This document shows positions 16,422 through 24,532 of a stretch of DNA of 64,000 bases, one piece after another. A program made the position numbers and the translations under genes. The stretch covers positions 1 to 64,000 of the forward strand of contig NZ_JAJSOK010000003.1 in NCBI RefSeq assembly GCF_021283305.1, written 5' to 3'. Origin of the DNA: Pseudonocardia kujensis (GTDB lineage: Bacteria > Actinomycetota > Actinomycetes > Mycobacteriales > Pseudonocardiaceae). Numbering within the stretch: the first letter of the stretch is position 1; every line of letters starts with the position of its first letter. Under the pieces are notes generated by a model that saw nothing but the letters and a program-made list of their open reading frames with translations, did not search any database and had not been told where the DNA came from.

Positions 16422-18377
16422 TCAATTCGCCGACGCCTCGATCAGCACCTCGGTACCGCCGTCCGGTCCAGCCCGGAGCACGAGGGAGGCGCCCTGCTCC
16501 ATGAGCCTGCGCCGGATCGCCGTCAGCCCGTAGCCGGGGCGCGACCCCCGCATGCCGACCCCGTCGTCGACGACTCGCAGGACCGCGACACCGGACGGAC
16601 GCGCCGCAAAGACCACTGAGATCGTGCACGGACCGGCGTGCTTGGCCGCATTCACCATGGCCTCGCGCGCGGCGCCGAGGACCGCCGCCCGCCGCGCTCC
16701 ACGCAGGGTCGGGACGGCGTCGCCGTCCGGAAGGTCCAACCGAATGGTGATCCCGAACTGCTGCTCGACCTCGGCGACGACCTCGCAGAGCTCCTCGACC
16801 TGCGACCGGACGGGAACCGCGGTCTCGGCGAGGTGGTGGATCACCTCCCTGAGTTCCCTGTCCCCGCGGTCGATGAGCTCGAGGGCGCGCCGGGCGTGGC
16901 GCCGGACACCGTGATCCGCAGGAAGGTCCCCGGGCACCACCTCGTGCAGGTTCTGCAGCGACAACCGGCCCGCAAAGAGCAGCTGCGCCACCCGGTCATG
17001 GATGTCGTCCGCGATCCTCGAGCGCTCCGTCATCCGCGCCGCAGCCGCCTGCTCCCGCAGGTAACGGTCGGTGGTCCAGGCGAGGGCGACCGTGTCCGCC
17101 ATCTTGCGGATGGCACTTCGCTCGTGCCGCCGGAAGGGCACCCACGGCGTGCGCAACAGGGCCAACGTGGCCCGTACCTCGCCGTCGACGATCACCGGGA
17201 CCTGCGTCGAGACCCAGCCGAACGCCCCGGGCCGTTCGGGACGTCGCATGGCAGTGCGCAGCCCCGCGGTCTCGGCGTCGATCCCGGCGAGGAAGCCGGT
17301 CTCGGGCTCGAAGCGACGGGCATCACCGCAGACGACGCCATGGCCGTCGTCGCGGAAGGTCAGCACGGCGGCCTGGCAGGAGAGCGCGGCGCGGAAGCCG
17401 TCGAGGTGCGGGGCGAGCCCGGCCGTGTTCGTTCCCGCCGCGATAGCCTGCGCCGCCCGCTCGGTCGCCAGGACGAGGTGCTCCCGCTGCTGCATCTCGA
17501 GCCGCTGCCGTACTTGGGCGACGGCGGCCGCGACGAACGGGGTGAGCCGCTCGGCGAGCCGGGCATGGACCGGGGTGAAGTCGCCCGGCGGGTTCGCCAC
17601 GTAGCACACCCCGAGCCGGTCGCCGCCCACGATCATCGGCAGGGTCATGAGTCGCTCCACGCCGAAGCCGTCGACCCACTCCGAGAACCGCGGAATGTCC
17701 ACCTCGGGGTGGTTGGCCAGCATCGTGCGGCCCGAGCGGAAGACCTCGGCGGTGGACGTCGCGACCTCCGTGCGGTCCACGAGCGCGGATCCGATGAGCT
17801 CGCGGCTCGCCCCGAACGAACCCGGCAGGACCTGCAGGAAGTTCCGGTCGGTCAACACCGCGACCCCGGCCGCCGTGGCGCCGACGAGCAGGCAGAGCAC
17901 CGCCGTTACACCACCGAGCAGCTCCTCCACCGACTCGGCGGTCAGGGCCAGCTCGGCGAGGATCCCGCCGCCGCTGACGACCAGCCGTTCCTCGGCGTCC
18001 GCGCCGTCATCCGCCGACACGGCCGCGGCGGCGCTGCGCGCGAGCGCACGCGTCATCACCTGCACGCGCGGCTCGACCACCGTGGACGCCGGCCACTCGA
18101 CCGTGAGGGAGTACGGGGTCTCGAGGACCCCACCCGCCACCGTCGTCACCGTCGCGTCGCTGCCGACCCGCTGGAGCGGGACCGGGACACGCAGGGGTGA
18201 GGGGTCCGGCCCGAGCGCGGGTCCGACGACCGTCGGCGCTCCCCAGGACGCCACGATGCTGCTCGGGTCGGTCAGCGTCACCGCGCGAGCTCGCAGCATC
18301 CCGGCCGCGATCTTCGTGAAGCGCAGCGCACTCGCGTGGTCGACCTCGACCCGGTGCGTTCCGATCAGCCGGCCCAT
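16422..18377 (-). CDS. Cytosolic GAF-domain sensor histidine kinase (NarL-type partner)
   Basis: The 651-residue protein has two GAF-like regions (roughly residues 140-290 and 310-440), then a HisKA_3 dimerisation domain with RSRIADDIHDRVAQLL, where His460 is the expected phosphorylation site. It ends with a HATPase domain (EAMVNAAKHAG, DDGVGM, GYGLTAIRRRL). No membrane segment or signal peptide is visible, so it should sense a cytosolic ligand or redox state. Its start overlaps the end of the LuxR regulator by 13 bp, so the pair is translationally coupled. The first 130 residues match nothing I recognise. Confidence 0.88.
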   Translation of the reverse strand: MGRLIGTHRVEVDHASALRFTKIAAGMLRARAVTLTDPSSIVASWGAPTVVGPALGPDPSPLRVPVPLQRVGSDATVTTVAGGVLETPYSLTVEWPASTVVEPRVQVMTRALARSAAAAVSADDGADAEERLVVSGGGILAELALTAESVEELLGGVTAVLCLLVGATAAGVAVLTDRNFLQVLPGSFGASRELIGSALVDRTEVATSTAEVFRSGRTMLANHPEVDIPRFSEWVDGFGVERLMTLPMIVGGDRLGVCYVANPPGDFTPVHARLAERLTPFVAAAVAQVRQRLEMQQREHLVLATERAAQAIAAGTNTAGLAPHLDGFRAALSCQAAVLTFRDDGHGVVCGDARRFEPETGFLAGIDAETAGLRTAMRRPERPGAFGWVSTQVPVIVDGEVRATLALLRTPWVPFRRHERSAIRKMADTVALAWTTDRYLREQAAAARMTERSRIADDIHDRVAQLLFAGRLSLQNLHEVVPGDLPADHGVRRHARRALELIDRGDRELREVIHHLAETAVPVRSQVEELCEVVAEVEQQFGITIRLDLPDGDAVPTLRGARRAAVLGAAREAMVNAAKHAGPCTISVVFAARPSGVAVLRVVDDGVGMRGSRPGYGLTAIRRRLMEQGASLVLRAGPDGGTEVLIEASAN

Positions 18378-19039
18378 GACGCCGTCCGAGTGGCCGGGGC
18401 GGTCCCCGCCGGTGTCACGAGGGCCTCGCGCAGCGCGGTGACAATCAGCTCGGCCTTGCTCCGCACACCGAGCTTGTCCTTGATCCCGCCCACGTGGAAC
18501 CGCACGGTCGACTCCGAGACGTGCAGGCGACGCCCGATCTGGCCGTACGTCATCCCCTCGGCCACCAGCTCAAGGACGCGGAGCTGGTGCTGGGTGAGGT
18601 TGCGGCCGACCGAGGCGGTCCGGGCGGCGACAGCGGGTACCGAGGCGTCGCGGCGGACGACGCGTTCCCCACCCGCCGTCACGGCCGCGATCGCGTGTCT
18701 CAGCTCCTGCAGCCCCGCGCCCTTGCTGACGTATCCCGCTGCGCCGGCCCGCAGGCAGAGCTGGACGACGTCCTCCGCGGACGAACTCGAGACGACGACG
18801 ACCGCGGTGCCGGGGCGCGCCGCCACGAGTCGACTGCAGAGCCGGTCCCCCGTCGTGTCGGGAAGGCGGTAGTCGACGAGGAACAGGTCCGGGTGATGCT
18901 GGCGCAGCGCCGCCACGGCCTCGGCTGCGGTCCCGACCTGGGCGACGACCTGCACTGCCGGATCCTCGAGGGACTCGAGCAAGGCCCGGAGGCCCTCACG
19001 GACGATCTCGTGGTCGTCGACGATGCACGCCTTCACCAC
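18365..19039 (-). CDS. NarL/FixJ (LuxR-type) response regulator
   Basis: A receiver domain (VKACIVDDHEIVREGLRALL, phospho-acceptor Asp in FLVDYRLPD, Lys in YVSKGAG) is followed by a LuxR helix-turn-helix (LTQHQLRVLELVAEG, then HVSESTVRFHVGGI). It is the cognate partner of the overlapping kinase. A GTG at 19039 (or 19036) is preferred. The ATG at 19075 lies inside the TATATA element and would be upstream of the expected transcription start. The promoter carries the same operator as the CaiB/IclR intergenic region, so the IclR at 21099 may control this two-component pair. Confidence 0.87.
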   Translation of the reverse strand: MVKACIVDDHEIVREGLRALLESLEDPAVQVVAQVGTAAEAVAALRQHHPDLFLVDYRLPDTTGDRLCSRLVAARPGTAVVVVSSSSAEDVVQLCLRAGAAGYVSKGAGLQELRHAIAAVTAGGERVVRRDASVPAVAARTASVGRNLTQHQLRVLELVAEGMTYGQIGRRLHVSESTVRFHVGGIKDKLGVRSKAELIVTALREALVTPAGTAPATRTASWAG

Positions 19040-19070
19040 CGAATGCGCCTGCCTTCCACTGACCCCTGTG

Positions 19071-19094
19071 TCCATATATACGGATGATGGTCCG
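19071..19094 (-). promoter_or_regulatory. Operator/promoter of kinase-regulator pair
   Basis: TCCATATATACGGA (19071-19084) overlaps CGGATGATGGTCCG (19081-19094). The first is an imperfect 14-bp palindrome that reads TATATAT on the minus strand, a likely -10 element. The second is an inverted repeat CGGAY-N4-GTCCG. The same composite site is at 21010-21033. Confidence 0.6.
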
Positions 19095-19110
19095 GATATC
19101 TGCCCAGACG

Positions 19111-19725
19111 CTATCGAGGGGCGGCTGCAGGGTCAAGTCGACCCTGACCCCGTCCGCTCCCCACCTCGACGTGTCTGGCCTCGGGTCCGAGCAGGCCGCC
19201 GCCGCTCACCGGCACGCCACCTGCCGCCACGAACACGGCGGGGACGGGGAAGGCCGGCATGAGGTGGCCAAGCCCATTGAGGTAGAAGGCGTAGAAGCCC
19301 GACACCACGAGGGCGAGGCTGTAGCCGAGCCCCTCGCCACCGGCCGCGGTCAGCGCGGTCCACTCCTCGACGGTCCAGTCCCAGGACCGCCACAACGAGT
19401 CGACCCGGAAGAGGATCCGTTTGCCTCGCAGCTCGCCCAGGTCCGGGCCGGGGTCCATGTCCCCCTCGGCCGCTGGCGGTTGCATCGAGGACGGTGACCG
19501 TGCCGCTGCCCTCGCCGGGTCCGCCACCACCCGTGTGGTCGCGACCCGCGGGTCCTCGAGATCGACGGCAACCGTCCGGTCGAGCCACTTCTCCAGGCTG
19601 TCTGTGATCAGTCTCGTCAGATGGTCGGTGGGCATCACACAGCCCAGGCAGCCCACCTCGTCGAGGCGGACAACGAGGTCCAGCCACCCGGCGACGTCGC
19701 CGACGTGGACGACCTCGAACCGCAT
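19111..19725 (-). CDS. Unrecognised protein, possibly chimeric or decayed
   Basis: A 204-codon frame of unknown family. The first 40 residues have an alpha/beta look. A second block, LRGKRILFRVDSLWRSWDW near residue 95, looks like the start of an independent domain. The last 45 residues are Gly/Val-rich without a clear fold. Composition changes along the frame, so this may be two gene pieces joined by deletion. It lies between the CaiB gene and the LuxR promoter on the minus strand, 41 bp after the CaiB stop. No function is proposed. Confidence 0.4.
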   Translation of the reverse strand: MRFEVVHVGDVAGWLDLVVRLDEVGCLGCVMPTDHLTRLITDSLEKWLDRTVAVDLEDPRVATTRVVADPARAAARSPSSMQPPAAEGDMDPGPDLGELRGKRILFRVDSLWRSWDWTVEEWTALTAAGGEGLGYSLALVVSGFYAFYLNGLGHLMPAFPVPAVFVAAGGVPVSGGGLLGPEARHVEVGSGRGQGRLDPAAAPR

Positions 19726-19766
19726 CCCTGAAACCTCGTGCCGTCCGCCCCCTCGTCGAGGTGGGC

Positions 19767-20999
19767 TCAGATCACGCCGTCCCTCCTCAGGCGTGTCAGG
19801 TCCTGGTCCGTCAGTCCGAGCCGCTCCTGCAGGACGGCGGCCGTGTCCTCACCGAGGAGCGGAGCGGGCGCGGCGTCGGGAACCGGAGACGCCCCCATCT
19901 GCAATGGGCTGCCCAGCACCGTGCTCGACCGGGCGCCCTCGCCGATCTCGGTGATCATCCCCCGGTCGCGGAGGACCGGATCGTGCAGCACCTCCCGGAG
20001 CGATCGGACCGGCGCCGCCGGGATGTCCGCATCCTGCAGGAGGCGGAAGGCGGTGTCCTTGTCGAACCGGCTCGTCCAAGCCGTGACGGCGCCGTCGACG
20101 TCGTCCATCTTCTGGACCCGGCCCGCCGGGGTCGCGAGCACCGGGTCGGCGGCGAGGTCCGACCGGCCCATGAGCGTGCACAGGTCGAGCCAGTGCTTGG
20201 GGCGCAGGCACAGGATGGCCAGCCACCCGTCCTGGACCGGATAGATGTTGTACGGGCAGACCGCGAGGCCACCGTGCCGGTTGCCCGTTCGCTCGGGGAA
20301 GTCCCCCTCGGCCTCGAGGAGACCGGCCAGATTGGAGGTCAGCGTCGGCACGATCGCGTCCTGCATCGCCACCTCGACGTGCTGCCCCACGCCGGTGCGC
20401 TCGCGCTGGAACAACGCGGCGAGGACTGCCGACGCGAGGTGGGTTCCCGCTGCGAAGTCGACGACCGCACCGCCCGCCTTGACCGGGGCCCCGTCCGGGA
20501 AGCCGGTCGTGGACACGATGCCGGTCATGGCCTGCACCGTCACGTCCATGCCGCGCAAGCCCTCGGCCGCCGGGTGCCGGCCGTAGGCGCGACCCGACGC
20601 CAGCACCAGCTCCGGACGGATCTCGCGCAGCACCTCCCAGCCGATTCCCAGACGGTCCAACACGCCCGGCGCGAAGTTCTCGACGACGACGTCGGCCTGG
20701 CGGACGAGGTCCAGGAAGATCTGCCTGCCCTCGGACTTCTTGAGGTCCAGTCGGACCCCCTTCTTGCCCGCGTTGAGCATCAGGAACGCCTGGCCCGACG
20801 TCTCCCCGGTGGAACGCCACCGGATCGGCTCACCCCCGAACGGCTCAATCTTGATCACGGTCGCGCCGAGCGATCGGAGAAGGTGGGTGCAGTACGGGCC
20901 GGCATAGACCTGCCCGAGGTCGAGCACCACCACACCGTCGAGGGCGGTGTCGGGCGCCGGAGTGCCCTCCTGCGCAACAGATGCCCGAGAGTTCTTCAT
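19767..20999 (-). CDS. CaiB/BaiF (family III) CoA transferase
   Basis: This single-domain CoA transferase is of normal length (about 410 residues). It has VVVLDLGQVYAGPYCTHLLR, GATVIKIEPFGGEP, VVVENFAPGVLDRLG and QHVEVAMQDAIVP, whose Asp is expected to form the acyl-enzyme. It uses an acyl-CoA to activate a free acid. ATG 20999 is preferred to ATG 21014, because the latter overlaps the TATATAT element. It is divergent from the IclR gene at 21099, with a composite operator between them, so it is probably the main target of that regulator. Confidence 0.88.
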   Translation of the reverse strand: MKNSRASVAQEGTPAPDTALDGVVVLDLGQVYAGPYCTHLLRSLGATVIKIEPFGGEPIRWRSTGETSGQAFLMLNAGKKGVRLDLKKSEGRQIFLDLVRQADVVVENFAPGVLDRLGIGWEVLREIRPELVLASGRAYGRHPAAEGLRGMDVTVQAMTGIVSTTGFPDGAPVKAGGAVVDFAAGTHLASAVLAALFQRERTGVGQHVEVAMQDAIVPTLTSNLAGLLEAEGDFPERTGNRHGGLAVCPYNIYPVQDGWLAILCLRPKHWLDLCTLMGRSDLAADPVLATPAGRVQKMDDVDGAVTAWTSRFDKDTAFRLLQDADIPAAPVRSLREVLHDPVLRDRGMITEIGEGARSSTVLGSPLQMGASPVPDAAPAPLLGEDTAAVLQERLGLTDQDLTRLRRDGVI

Positions 21000-21009
21000 C
21001 GACGCCCCA

Positions 21010-21033
21010 TCCATATATACGGACAATAGTCCG
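21010..21033 (-). promoter_or_regulatory. Operator/promoter between CaiB and IclR genes
   Basis: TCCATATATACGGA (21010-21023) overlaps CGGACAATAGTCCG (21020-21033), a perfect CGGAC-N4-GTCCG inverted repeat. Its position in a divergent IclR/target intergenic region is where an IclR dimer would bind. Confidence 0.65.
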
Positions 21034-21098
21034 CATCTGCGTACGGAACGGTAGGTGCGCTCAGCAAGTCAGTCAACGCCCGCCGCTACGATCGGCCG

Positions 21099-21827
21099 GT
21101 GCCTCCGCGCCATCACCGCACCGTCGACCGTGTGGCCGCGATCCTCGAGAGCGTCGCGCCGGTTCGTCAGGGGCTGACCCTCGCGGCCCTGGCCGAGCGC
21201 CTCGGCGCTCCCAAGAGCTCCATCCACGAGCTGGTGAACGGCCTCGTCGCGACGGGCTACCTCGTCGAGCGGGACCATCGGTTCGGCCTGGGCCCCGCGC
21301 CGTTCGTCTTGTCCCTCAACGGTAATGGCGTGGCGGCGCAGGACATCGACCGCGATCTGCTCCCCCGCATCCATGCGGAGGTCGGGTGCAGTGTGATGAT
21401 CGGGATCCAGGTCGGGATGTCGCTCGTCTACATCGACCAGATCGGGGACGAGCCGGCGCTCGAGTTCGCCGCGCGGAACCACAGCCGCAGGTCGCTCTAC
21501 TCGACCGCGTCCGGCAAGATCATTCTCGCGAGCATGCCGGCTCGCGAGATGGACGCCCTGCTGCACTCGGCCACGTCGGCCGAGCAGCCCGAGGTGGACC
21601 GCTTCCTCTCCGAGCTGCCGGAGATCAGGGCGACGGGACTGGCCTACAACCCGGGCGTGACGGTGCCGAAGATCTTTTCCGTGGCTACCGCCCTCCGGCG
21701 CTCCGACGGCGAGCTCGTCGGTGCCGTGTGCGCCATCCGCCCGGAGAGGCTGCGCGACGATCTGCCACGCATCGGCTCCCGGATCCAGGAACTGCTGGCT
21801 GAGCGCTTCGTCGCACGCCTCCCTTGA
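21099..21827 (+). CDS. IclR-family regulator
   Basis: The 242-residue regulator has an N-terminal winged helix (VDRVAAILESV, LAERLGAPKSSIHELVNGLV) and a C-terminal effector domain (SLVYIDQIGDEPALEF, YSTASGKIILASMP, VGAVCAIRPERL). IclR proteins bind small aromatic or aliphatic acids. The start is GTG at 21099 with no clear ribosome site, possibly a short leader. It is divergent from the CaiB gene and shares the 21010-21033 site. The same site recurs before the LuxR/kinase pair. Confidence 0.88.
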   Translation: MPPRHHRTVDRVAAILESVAPVRQGLTLAALAERLGAPKSSIHELVNGLVATGYLVERDHRFGLGPAPFVLSLNGNGVAAQDIDRDLLPRIHAEVGCSVMIGIQVGMSLVYIDQIGDEPALEFAARNHSRRSLYSTASGKIILASMPAREMDALLHSATSAEQPEVDRFLSELPEIRATGLAYNPGVTVPKIFSVATALRRSDGELVGAVCAIRPERLRDDLPRIGSRIQELLAERFVARLP

Positions 21828-22007
21828 GGACGTCGGCGCAGTCTGCCCCTGGTTGTCGATCACTGCCGCCTCGCTCGGGTCACCGTCGTCGGGAAGGGCC
21901 CGGCGGCGGCTCCTCGCACTCGAAACGTGGCGCGCCGGCGACCCACAACTGTCACTACGGCCAGCGCGGGCCAACCTCGGCGACCGCCTGTTCGAGCGCT
22001 TCCGACG

Positions 22008-22714
22008 GTGCCCACGTGCGTCCGCGGCTTCGCCATCGGTCCCGGCGTGACCAGCCCGGTCACCGGCACCCGGCCGTGACTGCGGGCGCGATCGCCTCGC
22101 TGGACGAGATCTGCAGTGGGCGCCTTCCTCGGGCTGGGGACCGGCGACAATGCCGTCCGCAACCTCGGTCTGAAGGAGGCCACGAAAGCGGACGGCCGAC
22201 TACCTGGCCGCCATCCGCTCGTACCACGAGACCGGAACGGCCGACTGGGACGGCATCGAGGGCGCGGGCCGGCGCTGGGACTGCCGGATCCCGGTGACCT
22301 ACTCCGCGCACGGGCCGCGCCCCTCGCTCGCCAAGACCACTGGCGGGTCCCGCACCGCCGTCGCTGCGGCCCTATCCGCCGGCGGGAACCTGCTGGCTCG
22401 CGGACCGGCGTTGAACACGGTCCTGCACCGCTTTCCAAGGTTCCCTGCGGGGCCTCGCTGCGAACTACACCTAACACCCAGCACAGGAACAACGAGGACG
22501 CCGAGTCGAACGGCGCCCTCGCGACTCGGCTCGGGCTGATCGACTATCTCGCCGACGGTTCTCCCTCCCGGGTTCCCGGCAGACGTTCCAGGAGCAGATC
22601 CACGGGCACGAGAAGCAGGGCATCGGCTGGTTTTGGCTCATCGACGGCCGCCCCGGGAAGGCTTTCCTCGACCGGTGCGGTGAGGAGGGGGTCCATCCGC
22701 TCGCCGCGGACTGA
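22008..22714 (+). pseudogene. Decayed luciferase-like (LLM) oxidoreductase
   Basis: Fragments of a flavin/F420 luciferase-like monooxygenase lie in order but in different frames: VRGFAIGPGVTSPVT, HPAVTAGAIASLDEI, FLGLGTGDNAVRNLGLKEAT, ADYLAAIRSYHETGTADW, IPVTYSAHGP, and QTFQEQIHGHEKQGIGWFW down to LAAD and a stop at 22712. The N-terminal 60 or so residues are not found and at least three frameshifts are needed. An intact family member is at 57901-58944. The stretch 21828-22007 holds nothing recognisable. Confidence 0.7.
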
Positions 22715-22733
22715 CGTCGGGCGCGCCGGAGCA

Positions 22734-22776
22734 ACGTCGGCCGGAGCCGGAGCGCATGTCCGGCTTCGGCCGACGT
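22734..22776. terminator. 18-bp hairpin between convergent pseudogenes
   Basis: The arm 22734-22751 pairs with 22759-22776 (one G-T pair) around the loop GCGCATG. It sits between the ends of the plus-strand LLM pseudogene and the minus-strand Fis-like pseudogene, so it works in both directions. Confidence 0.75.
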
Positions 22777-22792
22777 ACCCGATCGCAGCAGC

Positions 22793-23190
22793 TCAGTACG
22801 CGACCGACGACAGGTCCAGTCGAGCCCGGGCCTTGCGGTACAGCGTGGACGCGACCCGTGGACCGCGCGACCCCAGCGACTCCGCCGCCTGCTGCCTTGC
22901 CGCTGGCCTCACGCAGCGCGCTAGCAATCGCCCGCGCCTCGGCGCGCTCCAACTCGGCCAGCGCGCGACGTGACGCGCACGCCGCGACCTCGGGAGGCGG
23001 CGGGTGCGTCGACGACACGGACGGGGCCGGCCGCGGCGATGGCGCGCGCGAACGCCCGCTAACCCGAGCCCGGCTCCCCGACGACGAGCAGTCGCGCAAC
23101 TCCCCGTGCGCACTCGGCCTCGGTGCACAGCTCCCGCCAACGCGCACTGCGCCCAACGAGCCCGGACAGCGATTTCCGGTCGTCGGGAGG
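22793..23190 (-). pseudogene. Decayed AcoR/Fis-type regulator
   Basis: The minus strand holds pieces of a GAF/AAA/Fis regulator. First comes LVGRSARWRELCTEAECARG with LLVVGEPGSG, a Walker-A-like start. Then LAELERAEARAIASALREAS and, after a frameshift, STLYRKARARLDLSSVAY at the stop, which is the Fis-type helix-turn-helix end. The sensor part and most of the AAA region are gone. Relatives (AcoR, MimR) activate oxygenase and alcohol-degradation operons. Confidence 0.65.
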
Positions 23191-23217
23191 TGAGGAGGTG
23201 CGGGGTGGGGGGGTGGG

Positions 23218-23253
23218 GGCCGTGGTCCCGGTGCTGGCGCCGGAACCACGGCC
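23218..23253 (-). terminator. Terminator of the carboxylase operon
   Basis: A 14-bp stem with one mismatch (23218-23231 with 23240-23253, arm GGCCGTGGTCCCGG) lies directly after the alpha/beta hydrolase stop. It ends the long minus-strand block. Confidence 0.75.
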
Positions 23254-23255
23254 GG

Positions 23256-24110
23256 TCAGCCCGCCGCTGCCTTCTCCAGCACGGGAAGGATGTAGCGCTT
23301 GAACACGTCCGGGTTCTCCGACATGGGGAAGTGCCCGACCTCGTCCATCGTGACGTGATCGGCCCCGGGGATCATGGACGCCAGGTCCCGGCCCCCGGCC
23401 ACTGTGCCGGACCAGTCGTACTCGCCGTTGAGGACGAAGACCGCCGTCTTCGAGGTGTCGATGTCCTTCGCCGTCTCGGAGACGTCGTGCTCGATCAGGT
23501 AGTAGTTCAGGTCGCCCGTGAACACTGGCGGGGCGCCCTGGCTGTAGGCCCAGATCGTCTCGCGCTTGTACGCCTCGGGACTCTGCGGCGCGCACAGGGT
23601 GTACATCTGCGCGGGCTTGGTGTCGTTGCCCAGACGTGGGTGGTACCACCATTTCAGGACCCGCTCCATGCCGTGGCTGTTCACCCCGGCCTCGACCCCG
23701 ATCACCGACCGGTAGAAGCCCGGGTGGTGCAGGGCCAGGTCGGGCGCGAGGTGCCCACCCATCGAGCAGCCCATGTACACCGGACGGTCGAGCTCGAGGG
23801 CGGTGGCCAGGGCCAGGTGGAACTCCATGAAAAAGGCCATGGTCAGCGAGTACTCGCCGGTCCACCAGCTCTCCGAGACCGGCGGCAGCGACTTACCGTG
23901 GAAGGGCAGGTCTGCCACGATCAGGCGGTACTTCGAGGTGAAGTCGGGGTCCTCGAGCAGGTGCCGCCACTGGCGGCCGTCGCTCCCCGCCGTGTGCTGC
24001 AGGACGACCGGGACGCCCTGCCCGGCCTCCTCGTAGTACACGCGGTACTCCACGCCGCTCACGGTCAGGTAGAGGTACCGGCCGACGATGTCGGCGATCC
24101 GGGCGCTCAC
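23256..24110 (-). CDS. Alpha/beta hydrolase
   Basis: This 284-residue alpha/beta-hydrolase-fold protein has the nucleophile elbow GCSMGGHLAPD (Ser in G-x-S-x-G), the HG-type oxyanion strand VVLQHTAGSDGRQW, acid candidate in LNGEYDWSG and catalytic His in MDEVGHFPMSE. No signal peptide. It could be an esterase, thioesterase or C-C hydrolase. It is the last gene of the carboxylase operon, its start overlaps the preceding gene by 4 bp, and a hairpin follows. The link to the carboxylase is by position only. Confidence 0.85.
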   Translation of the reverse strand: MSARIADIVGRYLYLTVSGVEYRVYYEEAGQGVPVVLQHTAGSDGRQWRHLLEDPDFTSKYRLIVADLPFHGKSLPPVSESWWTGEYSLTMAFFMEFHLALATALELDRPVYMGCSMGGHLAPDLALHHPGFYRSVIGVEAGVNSHGMERVLKWWYHPRLGNDTKPAQMYTLCAPQSPEAYKRETIWAYSQGAPPVFTGDLNYYLIEHDVSETAKDIDTSKTAVFVLNGEYDWSGTVAGGRDLASMIPGADHVTMDEVGHFPMSENPDVFKRYILPVLEKAAAG

Positions 24111-24505
24111 GCGGTCACCGCCGCGGGGCTCACGGAACGCATCAGGTCGCCGAGGCGCCGCAACGCCGGGTAGTACGCCATAATCGTCTCCAGATCACCC
24201 TCGAGGCGGAAGCCATGGCGCAGTGCGGCGGGGAAGAAGTCCTGGTAGAAGGGCTCGGGGACGGCGGCGAGCAGTTTGCTCCACTGCTCCTCGGTGCCCT
24301 GCAGGAGTACCGCGTAGGGGTCGAACAGGGTCACCTCGGGATCGATCTCGGTGACGACCCCGTCCCTGACCTGGATCGTGAAGCGCTGCGAGTCCCCGAC
24401 GACGACTCTGATCGACGTGCTCAGGTAGCGGGCCTGGAGGCGGAACTCCGGGTCCGCGGCCATCGCGGTCGCGAGGCGCACTGTGTCGAGCCGTGGTGCG
24501 GTCAT
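24107..24505 (-). CDS. Small SCP2-like protein of unknown function
   Basis: The 132-residue protein reads ARYLSTSIRVVVGDSQRFTI, VRDGVVTEIDPE and DPYAVLLQGTEEQWSKLLAA. Alternating strands followed by helices resemble a sterol-carrier (SCP2)-like fold, but this is not certain. It is cotranscribed between the HyuB-like subunit (27 bp upstream) and the alpha/beta hydrolase (4-bp overlap). It may bind substrate or stabilise the carboxylase. Confidence 0.6.
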   Translation of the reverse strand: MTAPRLDTVRLATAMAADPEFRLQARYLSTSIRVVVGDSQRFTIQVRDGVVTEIDPEVTLFDPYAVLLQGTEEQWSKLLAAVPEPFYQDFFPAALRHGFRLEGDLETIMAYYPALRRLGDLMRSVSPAAVTA

Positions 24506-24532
24506 CTTCTTCTGTCCTTCCGCATCGGGGGG

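Noticed and set aside
19040..19075. ATG 19075 as the LuxR start
   Set aside because: It lies inside the TATATAT element shared with another promoter; a receiver domain normally begins at the GTG near 19036-19039.
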